64,000 nucleotides of DNA from NCBI GenBank assembly GCA_019414025.1, contig DXMU01000046.1, positions 66,401-130,400 of the forward strand. Direction: 5' to 3'. The number at the start of each line of letters is the position of its first letter. Position 1 is the stretch's first letter. This DNA comes from Collinsella sp. Lineage in GTDB: Bacteria > Actinomycetota > Coriobacteriia > Coriobacteriales > Coriobacteriaceae. The notes beneath the pieces were generated by a model. It saw only the letters and a program-made list of their open reading frames with translations. It ran no database searches and was not told the origin of the DNA. Both the position numbers and the translations under genes were made by a program. Shown here piece after piece: positions 1 through 8,281 of this stretch.

Positions 1-2562
1 ATCAATCTATATAACAACAACGGCAAGGGCGGCACGTTTAACCTTGTGAGCGGCGTGATCACGCAAAAACAAGGCGGCAGCGTTAGCAGCTTGGTCTATG
101 CCGAGAACGGCTCTACCGTCAACATGCGCGGCGGCTATGTGTGTGGAGCTTCTGGCTCGGGTGCGGGCGGCGGAATTGAAATACACGGTAATTCGACCCT
201 CGAGGTTTCCGGTGGCGTAATTGCCGGCAACAGTGCTCCTAGTGGCGGTGGTGTGTATGCTAAAGACTCCACGGTCAACATAACTAATGGCGTAATCTCC
301 GGCAACAGCACGCTTGCTACTGGTGTTGGTTTCGGCGGCGGCATCATGGCCGAAGGCGGCAGCGTTACTGTTTCTGGTGGCTACATTACTAACAATAAAT
401 ATGCCAATTACTGTGGTAACGATGGTAATGGCGATCATGGCGGTGCTGGACTTGCCGCTAAAAACGGTACTCATGTCACCATTTCGGGCGGCCAGATCAC
501 GGGCAACTATTCTGAGGAAGCCGGCGGCGGCGTCTATGTGACCGACATCGAACACCAAGGGGCGAGCTCGCGCAAGACAATGGCATGGCTCAACATTACG
601 GGGGGAACTATTGCCTCTAACGTGAGTTTTCGCTCTGAGGGTGCCGGCATTCGCGTGGGCCAGATGGTTGACGCGATGATAAAAGGAACGTCAAATTCAA
701 ATCCAGTCTATATCACTAATAACCACTGCATGTCTCGCTTTGACTGGGGTGGAGGCGGCATCTTCGTCCAGGGCGATTCTAAGGTCGCGTCTAATGCTGG
801 TAGGCTATTTGTCTATAACTCCTATATAAGCAGCAATGAGGCCGGTGGCTACGGTGGCGGCGTTGCGGTTTGCCCGACGGGTAAGACTTTGGTGACAGGC
901 ACCGACGGCACGGCGATTTTCGGTAATACTTCTGCCGGAAATGAGCAAAACGCGAACGACTACGAATCCGTGAGTAATACAGGCAATAACGGCACCCCCC
1001 ATCTTTCCGGCGGTGGTCACGGTAAGGACCAGGACTCCGACGCCTACAATGCCGAAGTGTTTCGCGAAAACGGCCACGCGGACTTCTTCCTTGCGGCGGA
1101 GGGTCATACGACTCCGATCGCGGCGGTGATTGGCAAAATGCTTGGCGGCGGCGATGCTAAGTATCGGGGAAGCTTAGAGCTCCAGAAAGCCATTACTATC
1201 CCCGCTAACGGTGGCGTGCAGGTATATAAAAGCATCGGCCTGAGTTCGGATGTTAAGGCTCAAGACCCCGAGGCGATCAATGCGCGAAAGGCTGCGCTAG
1301 AGGCGGGCGCGACGTTTATCACGGGCAATTATTCCTGGAACCATGGCGGCGGCATCATGTCGAACGGCGACCTGTACATGGGCGCGCCTGAGGACACGTA
1401 TGTCTATCCGAGCCTCAAGCTCAAGGCGACCAAGAAGCTGGAAGGCCGCAAGCTCAATGATGGGGAGTTCTCCTTTACGGTGTATCGCAAGGATTCAGAC
1501 GACCCTTTGGCTGGCACGACAGCTGGCACGACATTCAATCGCGACGTTTGCACCGAGGTTGGAACAGCAGCAAATGATGCAGAAGGCAGCATTACGTTTG
1601 ACCTTGGTGAACAATTCGCATCGAGTGGCGCGGGTAACGAAATCACATACTACTTGGTCGAAGACCCCGGTGGTGATTCTGGCATCACGTACGACTCCAG
1701 CGTGTATAAGATTGTGGTGACGGCCGAAGATACCAAGACCTTGCTCATGTCTGTTCCGAGTAAAGAAAACTCAAGCCAACTGAAGGATCTTTACATCCAT
1801 AACTACACGATTAAAAACGTCGGTGTAACCAAGTACGAATTCCGCGAGTCGTCTGGGAAGTGGGAGAACGTAAAAGCGAGGAGCAAGGTGCAGAAGAGTG
1901 GAGACTATTATCCAATTATCTGTGAGGGTGACTCCACGACTTTCACTAACAAGTTCACTCCGTACGACTCGAAGGGCTCCTGGACGCCTATGGCGACTAA
2001 GGTCGTTGAGGGTGGCGAGATGAAGGAGTTCACGCTCCAGCTTGCGACCGACACAGATTTTACGGATATCGTTAGCAGCAAGTCCACCACTGCCGACGGC
2101 GACAAGTCCCAGACCCTGAGCTTCGACAAGATTGCTTACAAACTCGATCAACTCGACCAGCTCGCGTCTGGCCCCGCTGGCCGTGGTGCTTCCAAGACCT
2201 TCACGTACTACGTGCGCGAGAAAGACGACGGTTCGCTGTTCTCGCACTATACGTACGACAAGTCGGTCTATCAGATTACGGTTAACGCGACTGACGACTC
2301 TAACCACCATATCGACGTCACTGCGACCTACAAGCAGATTCAGGATCGTGATGGCAAGCCAGTGACCAACGACACGGGCCGCGAACTCACTGAAAGTTCC
2401 ACCCCCACCTTCACCAACACCTACTCCACCTCTTTGCCCCTTTCTGGTATGTCGGGCGTCACTCTGACGTACCTTGCCGGCGCGGTGGTGCTTTGCGCTG
2501 CTGCGGCCTGGATGCACATTCGTCGCAAGGCGAATGCGAAGGGAGGTAAGCGTCGTGAATAA
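1..2562 (+). CDS. LPxTG-type surface adhesin with beta-helix repeats, probable pilus tip protein (5' partial)
   Basis: The reading frame is open from base 1, so the start and any signal peptide lie outside the window. About the first 440 residues are Gly/Asn-rich repeats of the type GGGIxxxGNSxL and SGGxIxGN, typical of a right-handed parallel beta-helix. Two Spy0128/FctA-like pilin isopeptide domains follow (about 463-575 and 640-790), each with a conserved TYDxSVY-type strand. The C terminus is a sortase signal: LPLSG, a hydrophobic helix, then RRKANAKGGKRRE. LPLSG has Ser where LPxTG has Thr. The stop overlaps the next pilin gene by 8 nt, so the two are co-transcribed. It is inferred to be an adhesin displayed on, or at the tip of, the pilus. 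The ligand is unknown. Confidence 0.85.
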   Translation: MNLYNNNGKGGTFNLVSGVITQKQGGSVSSLVYAENGSTVNMRGGYVCGASGSGAGGGIEIHGNSTLEVSGGVIAGNSAPSGGGVYAKDSTVNITNGVISGNSTLATGVGFGGGIMAEGGSVTVSGGYITNNKYANYCGNDGNGDHGGAGLAAKNGTHVTISGGQITGNYSEEAGGGVYVTDIEHQGASSRKTMAWLNITGGTIASNVSFRSEGAGIRVGQMVDAMIKGTSNSNPVYITNNHCMSRFDWGGGGIFVQGDSKVASNAGRLFVYNSYISSNEAGGYGGGVAVCPTGKTLVTGTDGTAIFGNTSAGNEQNANDYESVSNTGNNGTPHLSGGGHGKDQDSDAYNAEVFRENGHADFFLAAEGHTTPIAAVIGKMLGGGDAKYRGSLELQKAITIPANGGVQVYKSIGLSSDVKAQDPEAINARKAALEAGATFITGNYSWNHGGGIMSNGDLYMGAPEDTYVYPSLKLKATKKLEGRKLNDGEFSFTVYRKDSDDPLAGTTAGTTFNRDVCTEVGTAANDAEGSITFDLGEQFASSGAGNEITYYLVEDPGGDSGITYDSSVYKIVVTAEDTKTLLMSVPSKENSSQLKDLYIHNYTIKNVGVTKYEFRESSGKWENVKARSKVQKSGDYYPIICEGDSTTFTNKFTPYDSKGSWTPMATKVVEGGEMKEFTLQLATDTDFTDIVSSKSTTADGDKSQTLSFDKIAYKLDQLDQLASGPAGRGASKTFTYYVREKDDGSLFSHYTYDKSVYQITVNATDDSNHHIDVTATYKQIQDRDGKPVTNDTGRELTESSTPTFTNTYSTSLPLSGMSGVTLTYLAGAVVLCAAAAWMHIRRKANAKGGKRRE

Positions 2563-4210
2563 GAAAGTTTGCTCCTTCCCGATCTTGTTTGCGCTGCTTA
2601 CCCTCCTGATCGGCACCTGCGCGGTTGTGTTCCCCGCATCCGCGCAGGCCGCGCCGACCTCGACCGGTTCCATCACGGTGAGCGGCACCGTGGCGCGCAG
2701 CTACGACGCCTACCAGATCTTTAGCGCCAACGTCGTCGACGGCGACAGCGACGCCAAGATCGCCACCGACCTCGCCTGGGCAAGCGACGCCGTGCGCGAC
2801 GCAGCGCTGCCTGTGCTGCACAGCGCCGGCATGCCCAATTCCCAGACCACCGCGCAGGAAGCTGCCGAGTGGCTCAACACCGATTCCCACCTTACGAGCG
2901 CGCTGAGCGCGCAGCTCGCTCGTTCCCTCCAGAGCTCTGGCGCCGAGCTCGCGGCCCTCAACGCGGGCACGGCGGCCGAGCTGCCCTGCGGCTACTGGCT
3001 CATCGTCGCCGACGACGACGCCATCGCCCAGGGCGAGGCCGGCACCGCGCCGATCATGGCCCTGGTGGGCGGCAGCGCCGTCACCGTCAAGCCCAAGGCC
3101 GCGACCCCCAAGGTGGCCAAGCACGTGCTGGAGGACAGCACCGCCGCATGGCAGAAGGCCGCCGACGCCACGGTCGCCGACGACCTGTACTGGCGCCTCT
3201 CTGCCACGGTCCCGGCGGGGCTCACGGCCTACGACACCTACGCGGTGCGGTTCGTCGACACCATGAGCGCGGGGCTCGACCCCTCCAAGGTGGCCGCGAG
3301 CATGCGCGTGTACGTGGCGGCGGGCGCGGACGGTGGCTTCGACGCCGTCCAGACCGGCAAGGACGGCCGAGCCGACACCGAGCCCGCGAAGGGCTGGACC
3401 GACATCACGGCCCAGTGCGCCACCAAGGTAGCGGTTGACGGAACCTTCACCGTGCGTACCGGCGACCTCATCGCCGCGCTCGGCGGGGCCGACGCCTTCA
3501 CCGCGGGCGCCCGCGTGGTCGCCGTGTACAACGCGCCGCTCAACAGCGCGTGCAACCACGGCATCGCGAAGGGCAACCCCAACGAGGTCTACCTGCGTTA
3601 CCCGCGCTCTCCCTTTGCCGACCAGTTCAGCGATGCCGGCTTCACTCGCACGCCGAGCGATGATGCGTGCGCCTACACCTGGGATCTCGCGCTCACCAAG
3701 CGCGGCAGCGACGGCGACAAGCCGCTTGCCGGGGCGGTCCTGAGCATCGCCGACGACCGCGGCCGCACGCTAGCGGCCGATGGCACGTGGGATGCGGAGG
3801 GCAAGGCCACCGTCACCACGGGCGAGGACGGCCGCGTGACCGTCTCGGGCGTGGACTCGGGCAAGCTGGAGGTCCGCGAGCTCAAGGCGCCCAAGGGCTA
3901 CACCGCCTTTGAGGGCACGTGCTGCGTGACGGTCAAGGCCGAGGGCCTGGATGTCGACCAGGTGGCGGCCGCCAAGCCTAAGGTGACCGTATCGGCCGAA
4001 AGCCCTCTGCGAGTTGATGCCGCCGATGCCGGGAAGGGTTTAGTCGAGTTGTCGGTGCTTAACACCCCAAGTAACGAAGTGAGTCGAGGCTTTATGCCCT
4101 CGACGGGAGATAGAACGTTGGTGTTGGTAACGGCTTTGGCCGTCATCGGAGTAGTGGCTATTGTCGTCGCGCTCGTCATCAAGCGGGGAGGAGGTCGCCA
4201 TGATAAATAA
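2555..4210 (+). CDS. Isopeptide-forming fimbrial protein (minor or basal pilin), sortase-anchored
   Basis: I chose the GTG at 2555 because GGGAGG lies 8 bases upstream and the protein then begins with a signal peptide (VNKKVCSF, hydrophobic core, AQAAP); the longer upstream frame only runs through the previous gene. About 551 residues. An N-terminal pilin domain with the SYDAYQIF motif is followed by a D2-type isopeptide domain and a SpaA/Cna-B-like domain carrying an E-box (REL.APKGY). The C terminus has a MPSTG sorting motif, a hydrophobic helix and KRGGGRHDK. The central part is markedly richer in G and C than either flanking pilin gene. The role as accessory or base pilin is inferred from order and from its non-LPxTG motif. 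Confidence 0.85.
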   Translation: MNKKVCSFPILFALLTLLIGTCAVVFPASAQAAPTSTGSITVSGTVARSYDAYQIFSANVVDGDSDAKIATDLAWASDAVRDAALPVLHSAGMPNSQTTAQEAAEWLNTDSHLTSALSAQLARSLQSSGAELAALNAGTAAELPCGYWLIVADDDAIAQGEAGTAPIMALVGGSAVTVKPKAATPKVAKHVLEDSTAAWQKAADATVADDLYWRLSATVPAGLTAYDTYAVRFVDTMSAGLDPSKVAASMRVYVAAGADGGFDAVQTGKDGRADTEPAKGWTDITAQCATKVAVDGTFTVRTGDLIAALGGADAFTAGARVVAVYNAPLNSACNHGIAKGNPNEVYLRYPRSPFADQFSDAGFTRTPSDDACAYTWDLALTKRGSDGDKPLAGAVLSIADDRGRTLAADGTWDAEGKATVTTGEDGRVTVSGVDSGKLEVRELKAPKGYTAFEGTCCVTVKAEGLDVDQVAAAKPKVTVSAESPLRVDAADAGKGLVELSVLNTPSNEVSRGFMPSTGDRTLVLVTALAVIGVVAIVVALVIKRGGGRHDK

Positions 4211-4329
4211 TTGCCCCCCCCTTGCTCAGTGGCGTACTACCTCCGTAGCGATTAGAGCGCAGGGAAATGAGCCTGCTGACTTTTGGTGATGACGAGAATT
4301 AAAGCAACCTCCAAGAAAGAGGTCCCAAC

Positions 4330-5991
4330 ATGAAAACAACCAAGAACATCGCACGCCTGGCAGTAACCGCCGGCCTCACCGCAGCCCTGAGCTTCGGCGG
4401 CGTGATGGCGACAGTCACGATGGCGTTTGCTGCGGAGGGTGCTGCCCCCAGCTATTCGCTCACGATTAACAAGTCCGTGGACAATGACTCCACTTCGTTC
4501 AAGGCGTATCAGATTTTTAAGGCTGACGTTATTGACGGAAAGTCCGGTAAGGTTGCGTCCAACATTGAGTGGGCGAGTGATGACGCAGAGACTGCGGTCC
4601 TGAAGGTGCTTGTTGATAATAATGCCCCAGGGATTACCTTAGACTCGACCGCTTCTGACGTTGCCGACTACCTTTCCAAGATCACTGATACCACTGATAC
4701 CACGAGTCTGCCGCAGAGCAGCATCCTTAACAAGATTGCCTTGGCTGTAGAGAAGAGTGTTACCGCTACGGGCGATTCCTTTGCCGCCGGTCGCGCTTTC
4801 ACCACTACGAGCGCTGGCTACTACCTGTTCATGACCGATACCGACTCGCTCAGTGCGAATGAGAAGCAGACCGGTACCTCGCCGATCTTTGCAGTCGTGG
4901 GCGGCAACGCAGTGGTCGTTACCGAGAAGACGAGCATCCCGACCGTGACGAAGCAGGTCAAGGACGATGGTGCGGACAACGACTGGAAGTACAAGGCGGA
5001 CTCCCAGATGGGTCAGACCGTTCAGTACAAGCTGACCGGCACGGTTGCAAGCAATGTCGACACGTTCAGCACCTACTATTATGAGTTCCACGATGAGCTG
5101 TCTGCCGGTTTGACTGTTGATAAGTCCACTGTCAAGGCCGTGATTGGTGAGACTCAGATCACGCCTACTTCTGTGACCGTGTCTGATCCCGATTCAAATG
5201 GCAGAACGGTCTTGAGCGTAAAGTTTGACGATCTTAAGGCTGCCGCCACGGCGGCCGGCGTCACTGTCGGCGAGCATACAAGGGTCGTTGTCACGTACAG
5301 CGCCAAGCTCGACCCGAATAAGTCCCAGCATGTCGTTGTCGGTGGCACGGGCAACTCCAACACCGTCAAGCTCATCTACTCCAACAACCCTGGCCACGAT
5401 TCCCGGGGTGAGTCTGTGCCCGACACCGTGCGCGACTACACCTATGCGCTCAAGCTCGTCAAGAAGGACGCGACGGATGAGAATAAGATACTTAAGGGCG
5501 TAAAGTTCACCATCCGTGCCACTGATCCCGACGATATTGCATCCAAGGACATGTATGTCCAGGAGAATGGCTCCCTCGGTACTGAGGCTTATGAGTTCAC
5601 GACCACCGACTCCGGCGAGATTAACGTCAAGGGCCTCGATGCCGGCACCTACACCGTCAAGGAGACCCATACGCTCGCCGGCTATAACACCATCCCCGAG
5701 TTCACCTTCACCATCAAAGCCATTGGATTCAACCAAGCAGAGGGAGAGGGAGAAAACAAGATTACGGTCAAGACGAGCACCAGGGGTTCCAATTTGGTCG
5801 AGGTTGACACGACTAACACGGACAACGGTACTGCTGCCTTGATCGTCAAAAACAAGCAGGGTTCCGGCCTCCCGCTCACCGGCCTTAACGGCGTGACGTT
5901 CACTTGGATCGCTGGTGGCGCGGTGCTGTGTATCGGCGTGGCTCATCTCATCCGCAGCCGTAAGCAGGCTGAGGAGTCCGAGCAGGAGTAA
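4330..5991 (+). CDS. Major fimbrial subunit, SpaA/FimA-like isopeptide pilin
   Basis: A 553-residue precursor with a signal peptide (MKTTKNIARLAV to AFAAEG). Its N-terminal domain shares the FKAYQIFKADVIDGKSG pattern with the preceding gene. A D2-type domain carries the lysine-rich SIPTVTKQVKDD stretch, where the pilin lysine usually lies. A Cna-B-like domain with an E-box-like VKETHTLAGYN follows, then LPLTG, a hydrophobic helix and RSRKQAEESEQE. A full LPxTG motif and a downstream class C sortase suggest this is the polymerised shaft subunit. It starts 119 nt after the previous gene, and a strong terminator follows at 6092-6128. Confidence 0.88.
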   Translation: MKTTKNIARLAVTAGLTAALSFGGVMATVTMAFAAEGAAPSYSLTINKSVDNDSTSFKAYQIFKADVIDGKSGKVASNIEWASDDAETAVLKVLVDNNAPGITLDSTASDVADYLSKITDTTDTTSLPQSSILNKIALAVEKSVTATGDSFAAGRAFTTTSAGYYLFMTDTDSLSANEKQTGTSPIFAVVGGNAVVVTEKTSIPTVTKQVKDDGADNDWKYKADSQMGQTVQYKLTGTVASNVDTFSTYYYEFHDELSAGLTVDKSTVKAVIGETQITPTSVTVSDPDSNGRTVLSVKFDDLKAAATAAGVTVGEHTRVVVTYSAKLDPNKSQHVVVGGTGNSNTVKLIYSNNPGHDSRGESVPDTVRDYTYALKLVKKDATDENKILKGVKFTIRATDPDDIASKDMYVQENGSLGTEAYEFTTTDSGEINVKGLDAGTYTVKETHTLAGYNTIPEFTFTIKAIGFNQAEGEGENKITVKTSTRGSNLVEVDTTNTDNGTAALIVKNKQGSGLPLTGLNGVTFTWIAGGAVLCIGVAHLIRSRKQAEESEQE

Positions 5992-6091
5992 CGCTCGCTC
6001 ACCCATCCCTTTGGCAGGTGGGATGTGATGGCCATGAGACTTGCGGACACTTTTCTCGTCCATCCACGTTCTTGCTTTGCCATTCTCTTTT

Positions 6092-6128
6092 CGGGGCAGA
6101 CTCCGCGCTGGAGTTTGCCCCGTTTTTT
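6092..6128 (+). terminator. Rho-independent terminator of the pilin genes
   Basis: A 13-bp stem (6092-6104 with 6110-6122, one G:U pair) around a 5-nt loop is followed by six T. It lies 100 nt after the major pilin stop, in the roughly 300-nt spacer 5992-6294 that otherwise shows only a small CATCCC/GGGATG hairpin at 6004-6025. Confidence 0.85.
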
Positions 6129-6294
6129 GGATATAGCAGCCAAGCTCCATTGCCCGATGGATCGAGCGTATGACTATCGAACAGATGTTTGCAATTATTG
6201 CGTTTACCAGCTGTTGGTGCATACACTCGCAGTAAAATGGCTTTGCGACGCATCCCGTGCGCGGGCGGCCGACGACTCGATCGGAGGTCCCCAA

Positions 6295-6444
6295 ATGCTG
6301 AAATTCCTTAACGCGCTCGCCGCCCTCGCGGCGGTGGGCTCGTTCGTCATCGCGTTTCTTGACTCGTATGAAGTTCGGTTTAAGGTCCGTAGGCGCACGC
6401 GCGGTGCGGACGGTGGACGGCATTTGCGCCGCAAGCGCAAATAA
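6295..6444 (+). CDS. Small hydrophobic/basic protein (49 aa) in the pilus locus
   Basis: ATG 6295 is preceded by a perfect GGAGGT at 6283-6288 with 6-nt spacing. A longer in-frame version from 6025 would run through the terminator region and is not preferred. The 49 residues are one hydrophobic stretch (FLNALAALAAVGSFVIAFL) followed by a very basic tail (RFKVRRRTRGADGGRHLRRKRK), fitting a small single-pass membrane protein. A terminator follows 2 nt after the stop. I know no family for it. Its place between pilin and sortase suggests a role in pilus biogenesis, but that is only inference. Confidence 0.55.
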   Translation: MLKFLNALAALAAVGSFVIAFLDSYEVRFKVRRRTRGADGGRHLRRKRK

Positions 6445-6445
6445 G

Positions 6446-6473
6446 AATGCCCGGGGGTCGGATCCCGGGCATT
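6446..6473 (+). terminator. Hairpin terminator after the small protein
   Basis: A perfect 10-bp stem, AATGCCCGGG (6446-6455) with CCCGGGCATT (6464-6473) and an 8-nt loop, right after the stop codon. The T-run is short (ATTT), so termination may be incomplete. Confidence 0.6.
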
Positions 6474-6706
6474 TAACAAAAACTGAAAACTAGGCCGCCC
6501 GCGCTCCTAAGTACTTACGCGGGATGCGTCGTTTCCTATTGACATTGTATCCCGAATCGCTCCGCCGATCCGTGATATTTTGAAAACTCAAATGTGGGCT
6601 CATGCTCGCGCTGCGCAATGCCGCTGAGCTGCGTTGCCCGCAGCAGAAGCTCGCTAATCGGCTATTATTTGTTTAGACAACCTGAGCTGTAGAGGAGTGA
6701 TCGGCG

Positions 6707-7645
6707 ATGGTGCAGGGCGCCAAGCATATGAAGAGCAATAACGCCGCGGACAACGGCGGCTCAAGCCCTCAGCCCAAACCTCAACCAAAGCCCAAGCGCC
6801 GCCGCAAGCGACTGCCGCGCTGGGCCGATCGGCTCATCACCATCGTGATCATCCTTGTTGGCGTGGGCCTTATGACCTGGCCGTGGATCTTGGACCGGCT
6901 CGAGGCCTCGGGCGTGTTCAACCAGATCAGCACCGTGTCCAGCACTGTGGACGCGCTGTCTGCCGAGGAGCGCGAGCGCATTCTGCTCCAGGCTCGCTCC
7001 TTTAACGAGCAGCTGGCGGGTGAGGTCACCGAGCTTCCCGACGATCAGATTGAGCCCTACGCCCAGCAGCTCATCTTTGACCGCGACCCCATGATGAGCT
7101 GGATCGAAATCCCCTCCATCGACGTGAGCATGCCCATCTACCACGGCACGAGCGAGGAGGTCCTCATGGCGGGTGTCGGCCACCTGGAGGGCACGAGCCT
7201 GCCAGTGGGCGGCACCTCGACGCATTGCGTGCTCACCGCGCACTCGGGCATGCGCAATCTGAGCATGTTCGACGACATCCGCTTGCTAGAGCCCGGCGAC
7301 CTGGTGCTGCTGCACACCATGAACAAGACGCTCGCCTACAAGATGGTGGACTCCGAGGTGGTGCTGCCCGAGGAGATGGAGTCACTGACCATCGAGCCCG
7401 GTGCCGACAAGGTGACGCTCGTTACCTGCACGCCCTACGGCGTGAACGACCATCGCCTGCTGGTGCATTGCGTGCGCACCAAGTACAACAAGAAGGACGT
7501 CGACAAGCAAAAGTCGCTGGCCGGCCGCCACTGGGGCAAGCGCGAGTTTGCCGTGCTCATCGTGGTCGTGGCCATTGTGCTGTTGCTGCTGGACATCGTG
7601 ATCCACGCGGTCCGCAAGCGCCGCAAGGCCAAGGCCTCGGCATAA
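6707..7645 (+). CDS. Class C (pilin-polymerising) sortase
   Basis: 312 residues; the ATG has GAGGAG about 10 nt upstream. A basic N-terminal tail precedes a membrane helix (about 43-60); a second helix near 280-300 is followed by RKRRKAKASA, the two-helix layout of class C sortases. The core shows the catalytic His in VLTAHSGM, the Cys in TLVTCTPYG and the Arg in NDHRLLV. It should cleave the sorting motifs of the pilins just upstream and join subunits by isopeptide bonds outside the membrane. It lies beyond two terminators and so probably has its own promoter. No housekeeping class E or A sortase is seen in the window. Confidence 0.9.
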   Translation: MVQGAKHMKSNNAADNGGSSPQPKPQPKPKRRRKRLPRWADRLITIVIILVGVGLMTWPWILDRLEASGVFNQISTVSSTVDALSAEERERILLQARSFNEQLAGEVTELPDDQIEPYAQQLIFDRDPMMSWIEIPSIDVSMPIYHGTSEEVLMAGVGHLEGTSLPVGGTSTHCVLTAHSGMRNLSMFDDIRLLEPGDLVLLHTMNKTLAYKMVDSEVVLPEEMESLTIEPGADKVTLVTCTPYGVNDHRLLVHCVRTKYNKKDVDKQKSLAGRHWGKREFAVLIVVVAIVLLLLDIVIHAVRKRRKAKASA

Positions 7646-7659
7646 GACATTCTCCAGAA

Positions 7660-7692
7660 CCACCACAATGGGGACAGGCACCTTTGTGGTGG
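7660..7692. repeat. 33-bp intergenic palindrome (copy 1)
   Basis: CCACCACAA (7660-7668) pairs with TTGTGGTGG (7684-7692); the core contains GGGGACAGG. Read on the other strand it matches the palindrome at 40811-40843 at all but about two positions, so the two are copies of one dispersed element in opposite orientation. It lies 15 nt after the sortase stop. Confidence 0.7.
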
Positions 7693-7709
7693 CCGGGACT
7701 TCCAAACCG

Positions 7710-7762
7710 TCACAACATTCGATGAAAATCTCGATTTTGACGAAAAGTGTCGAATGTTGTGA
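7710..7762. repeat. Large perfect inverted repeat (cruciform-like)
   Basis: TCACAACATTCGA (7710-7722) and TCGAATGTTGTGA (7750-7762) are perfect 13-bp arms. The loop holds a second inverted repeat, AAAATC/GATTTT. No T-run follows, so it is more likely a protein site or REP-like element than a terminator. Confidence 0.6.
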
Positions 7763-7770
7763 TGGTTATC

Positions 7771-7833
7771 GCTGTGGGCAGGACGGTTTTCGTTGTGGGC
7801 GAGACGGTTTTCGCTATGGACGGTGCGGTTTCG
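7771..7833. repeat. Three imperfect 21-bp tandem units
   Basis: Units at 7771-7791, 7792-7812 and 7813-7833 share the pattern GyTrTGGrC...ACGGTTTTC. They follow directly after the inverted repeat in the spacer before gatC. I see no protein-coding support here. Confidence 0.5.
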
Positions 7834-7928
7834 CTGCAGAACCGCCAGCCCGCAGCCTGCCAACCGCCGCCCTCGTTACGTTTTCGCTGCATTTGGGTAA
7901 AGCACCTGCTCCAAGCGGCGTTGCCCTG

Positions 7929-7934
7929 TATACT
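7929..7934 (+). promoter_or_regulatory. Probable -10 element for gatCAB
   Basis: TATACT lies 36 nt before the gatC start. No clear -35 hexamer is visible at the usual spacing, so the call rests on the -10 match and the position. Confidence 0.4.
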
Positions 7935-7969
7935 AGAGCGGTTTAACTGTTATGCGGAAGGGAGCGCCT

Positions 7970-8281
7970 ATGGCACTCAGCGAGAAAGACGTGCGAGGCA
8001 TCGCCGAGTACGCAAAGATCGCACTGACCGATGACGAGCTCACCCAGATGACGTCCTACATGAACGACGCCGTCCAGATGCTCGAGCCCGTCTTGCAATA
8101 TGACTTGCCCGACGTGGAGCCCACGTTCCATCCCATCGGAAGCCTGTCCAACGTGATGGGCGATGACCTGCGCGAGCCCGAGCGCGACCTGCCGCTCGAC
8201 ATTGCGCTCGAAAACGCCGGCAGCGCGCGCGACCGCTACTTTCGCGTGCCGTCCATTTTGGGAGAGGGGGAGAGCGAGTAA
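7970..8281 (+). CDS. gatC: Aspartyl/glutamyl-tRNA amidotransferase subunit C
   Basis: 103 residues from ATG 7970, chosen over the ATG 18 nt upstream because AAGGGAG at 7958-7964 sits at the right distance and MALSEKDVRGIAEYAKIALT is the family start. GatC is the small belt subunit that clamps GatA and GatB. Its last base overlaps the first of gatA, so C-A-B is one translationally coupled operon. The complex converts Glu-tRNA(Gln), and in many bacteria Asp-tRNA(Asn), to the amidated forms. Confidence 0.93.
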   Translation: MALSEKDVRGIAEYAKIALTDDELTQMTSYMNDAVQMLEPVLQYDLPDVEPTFHPIGSLSNVMGDDLREPERDLPLDIALENAGSARDRYFRVPSILGEGESE

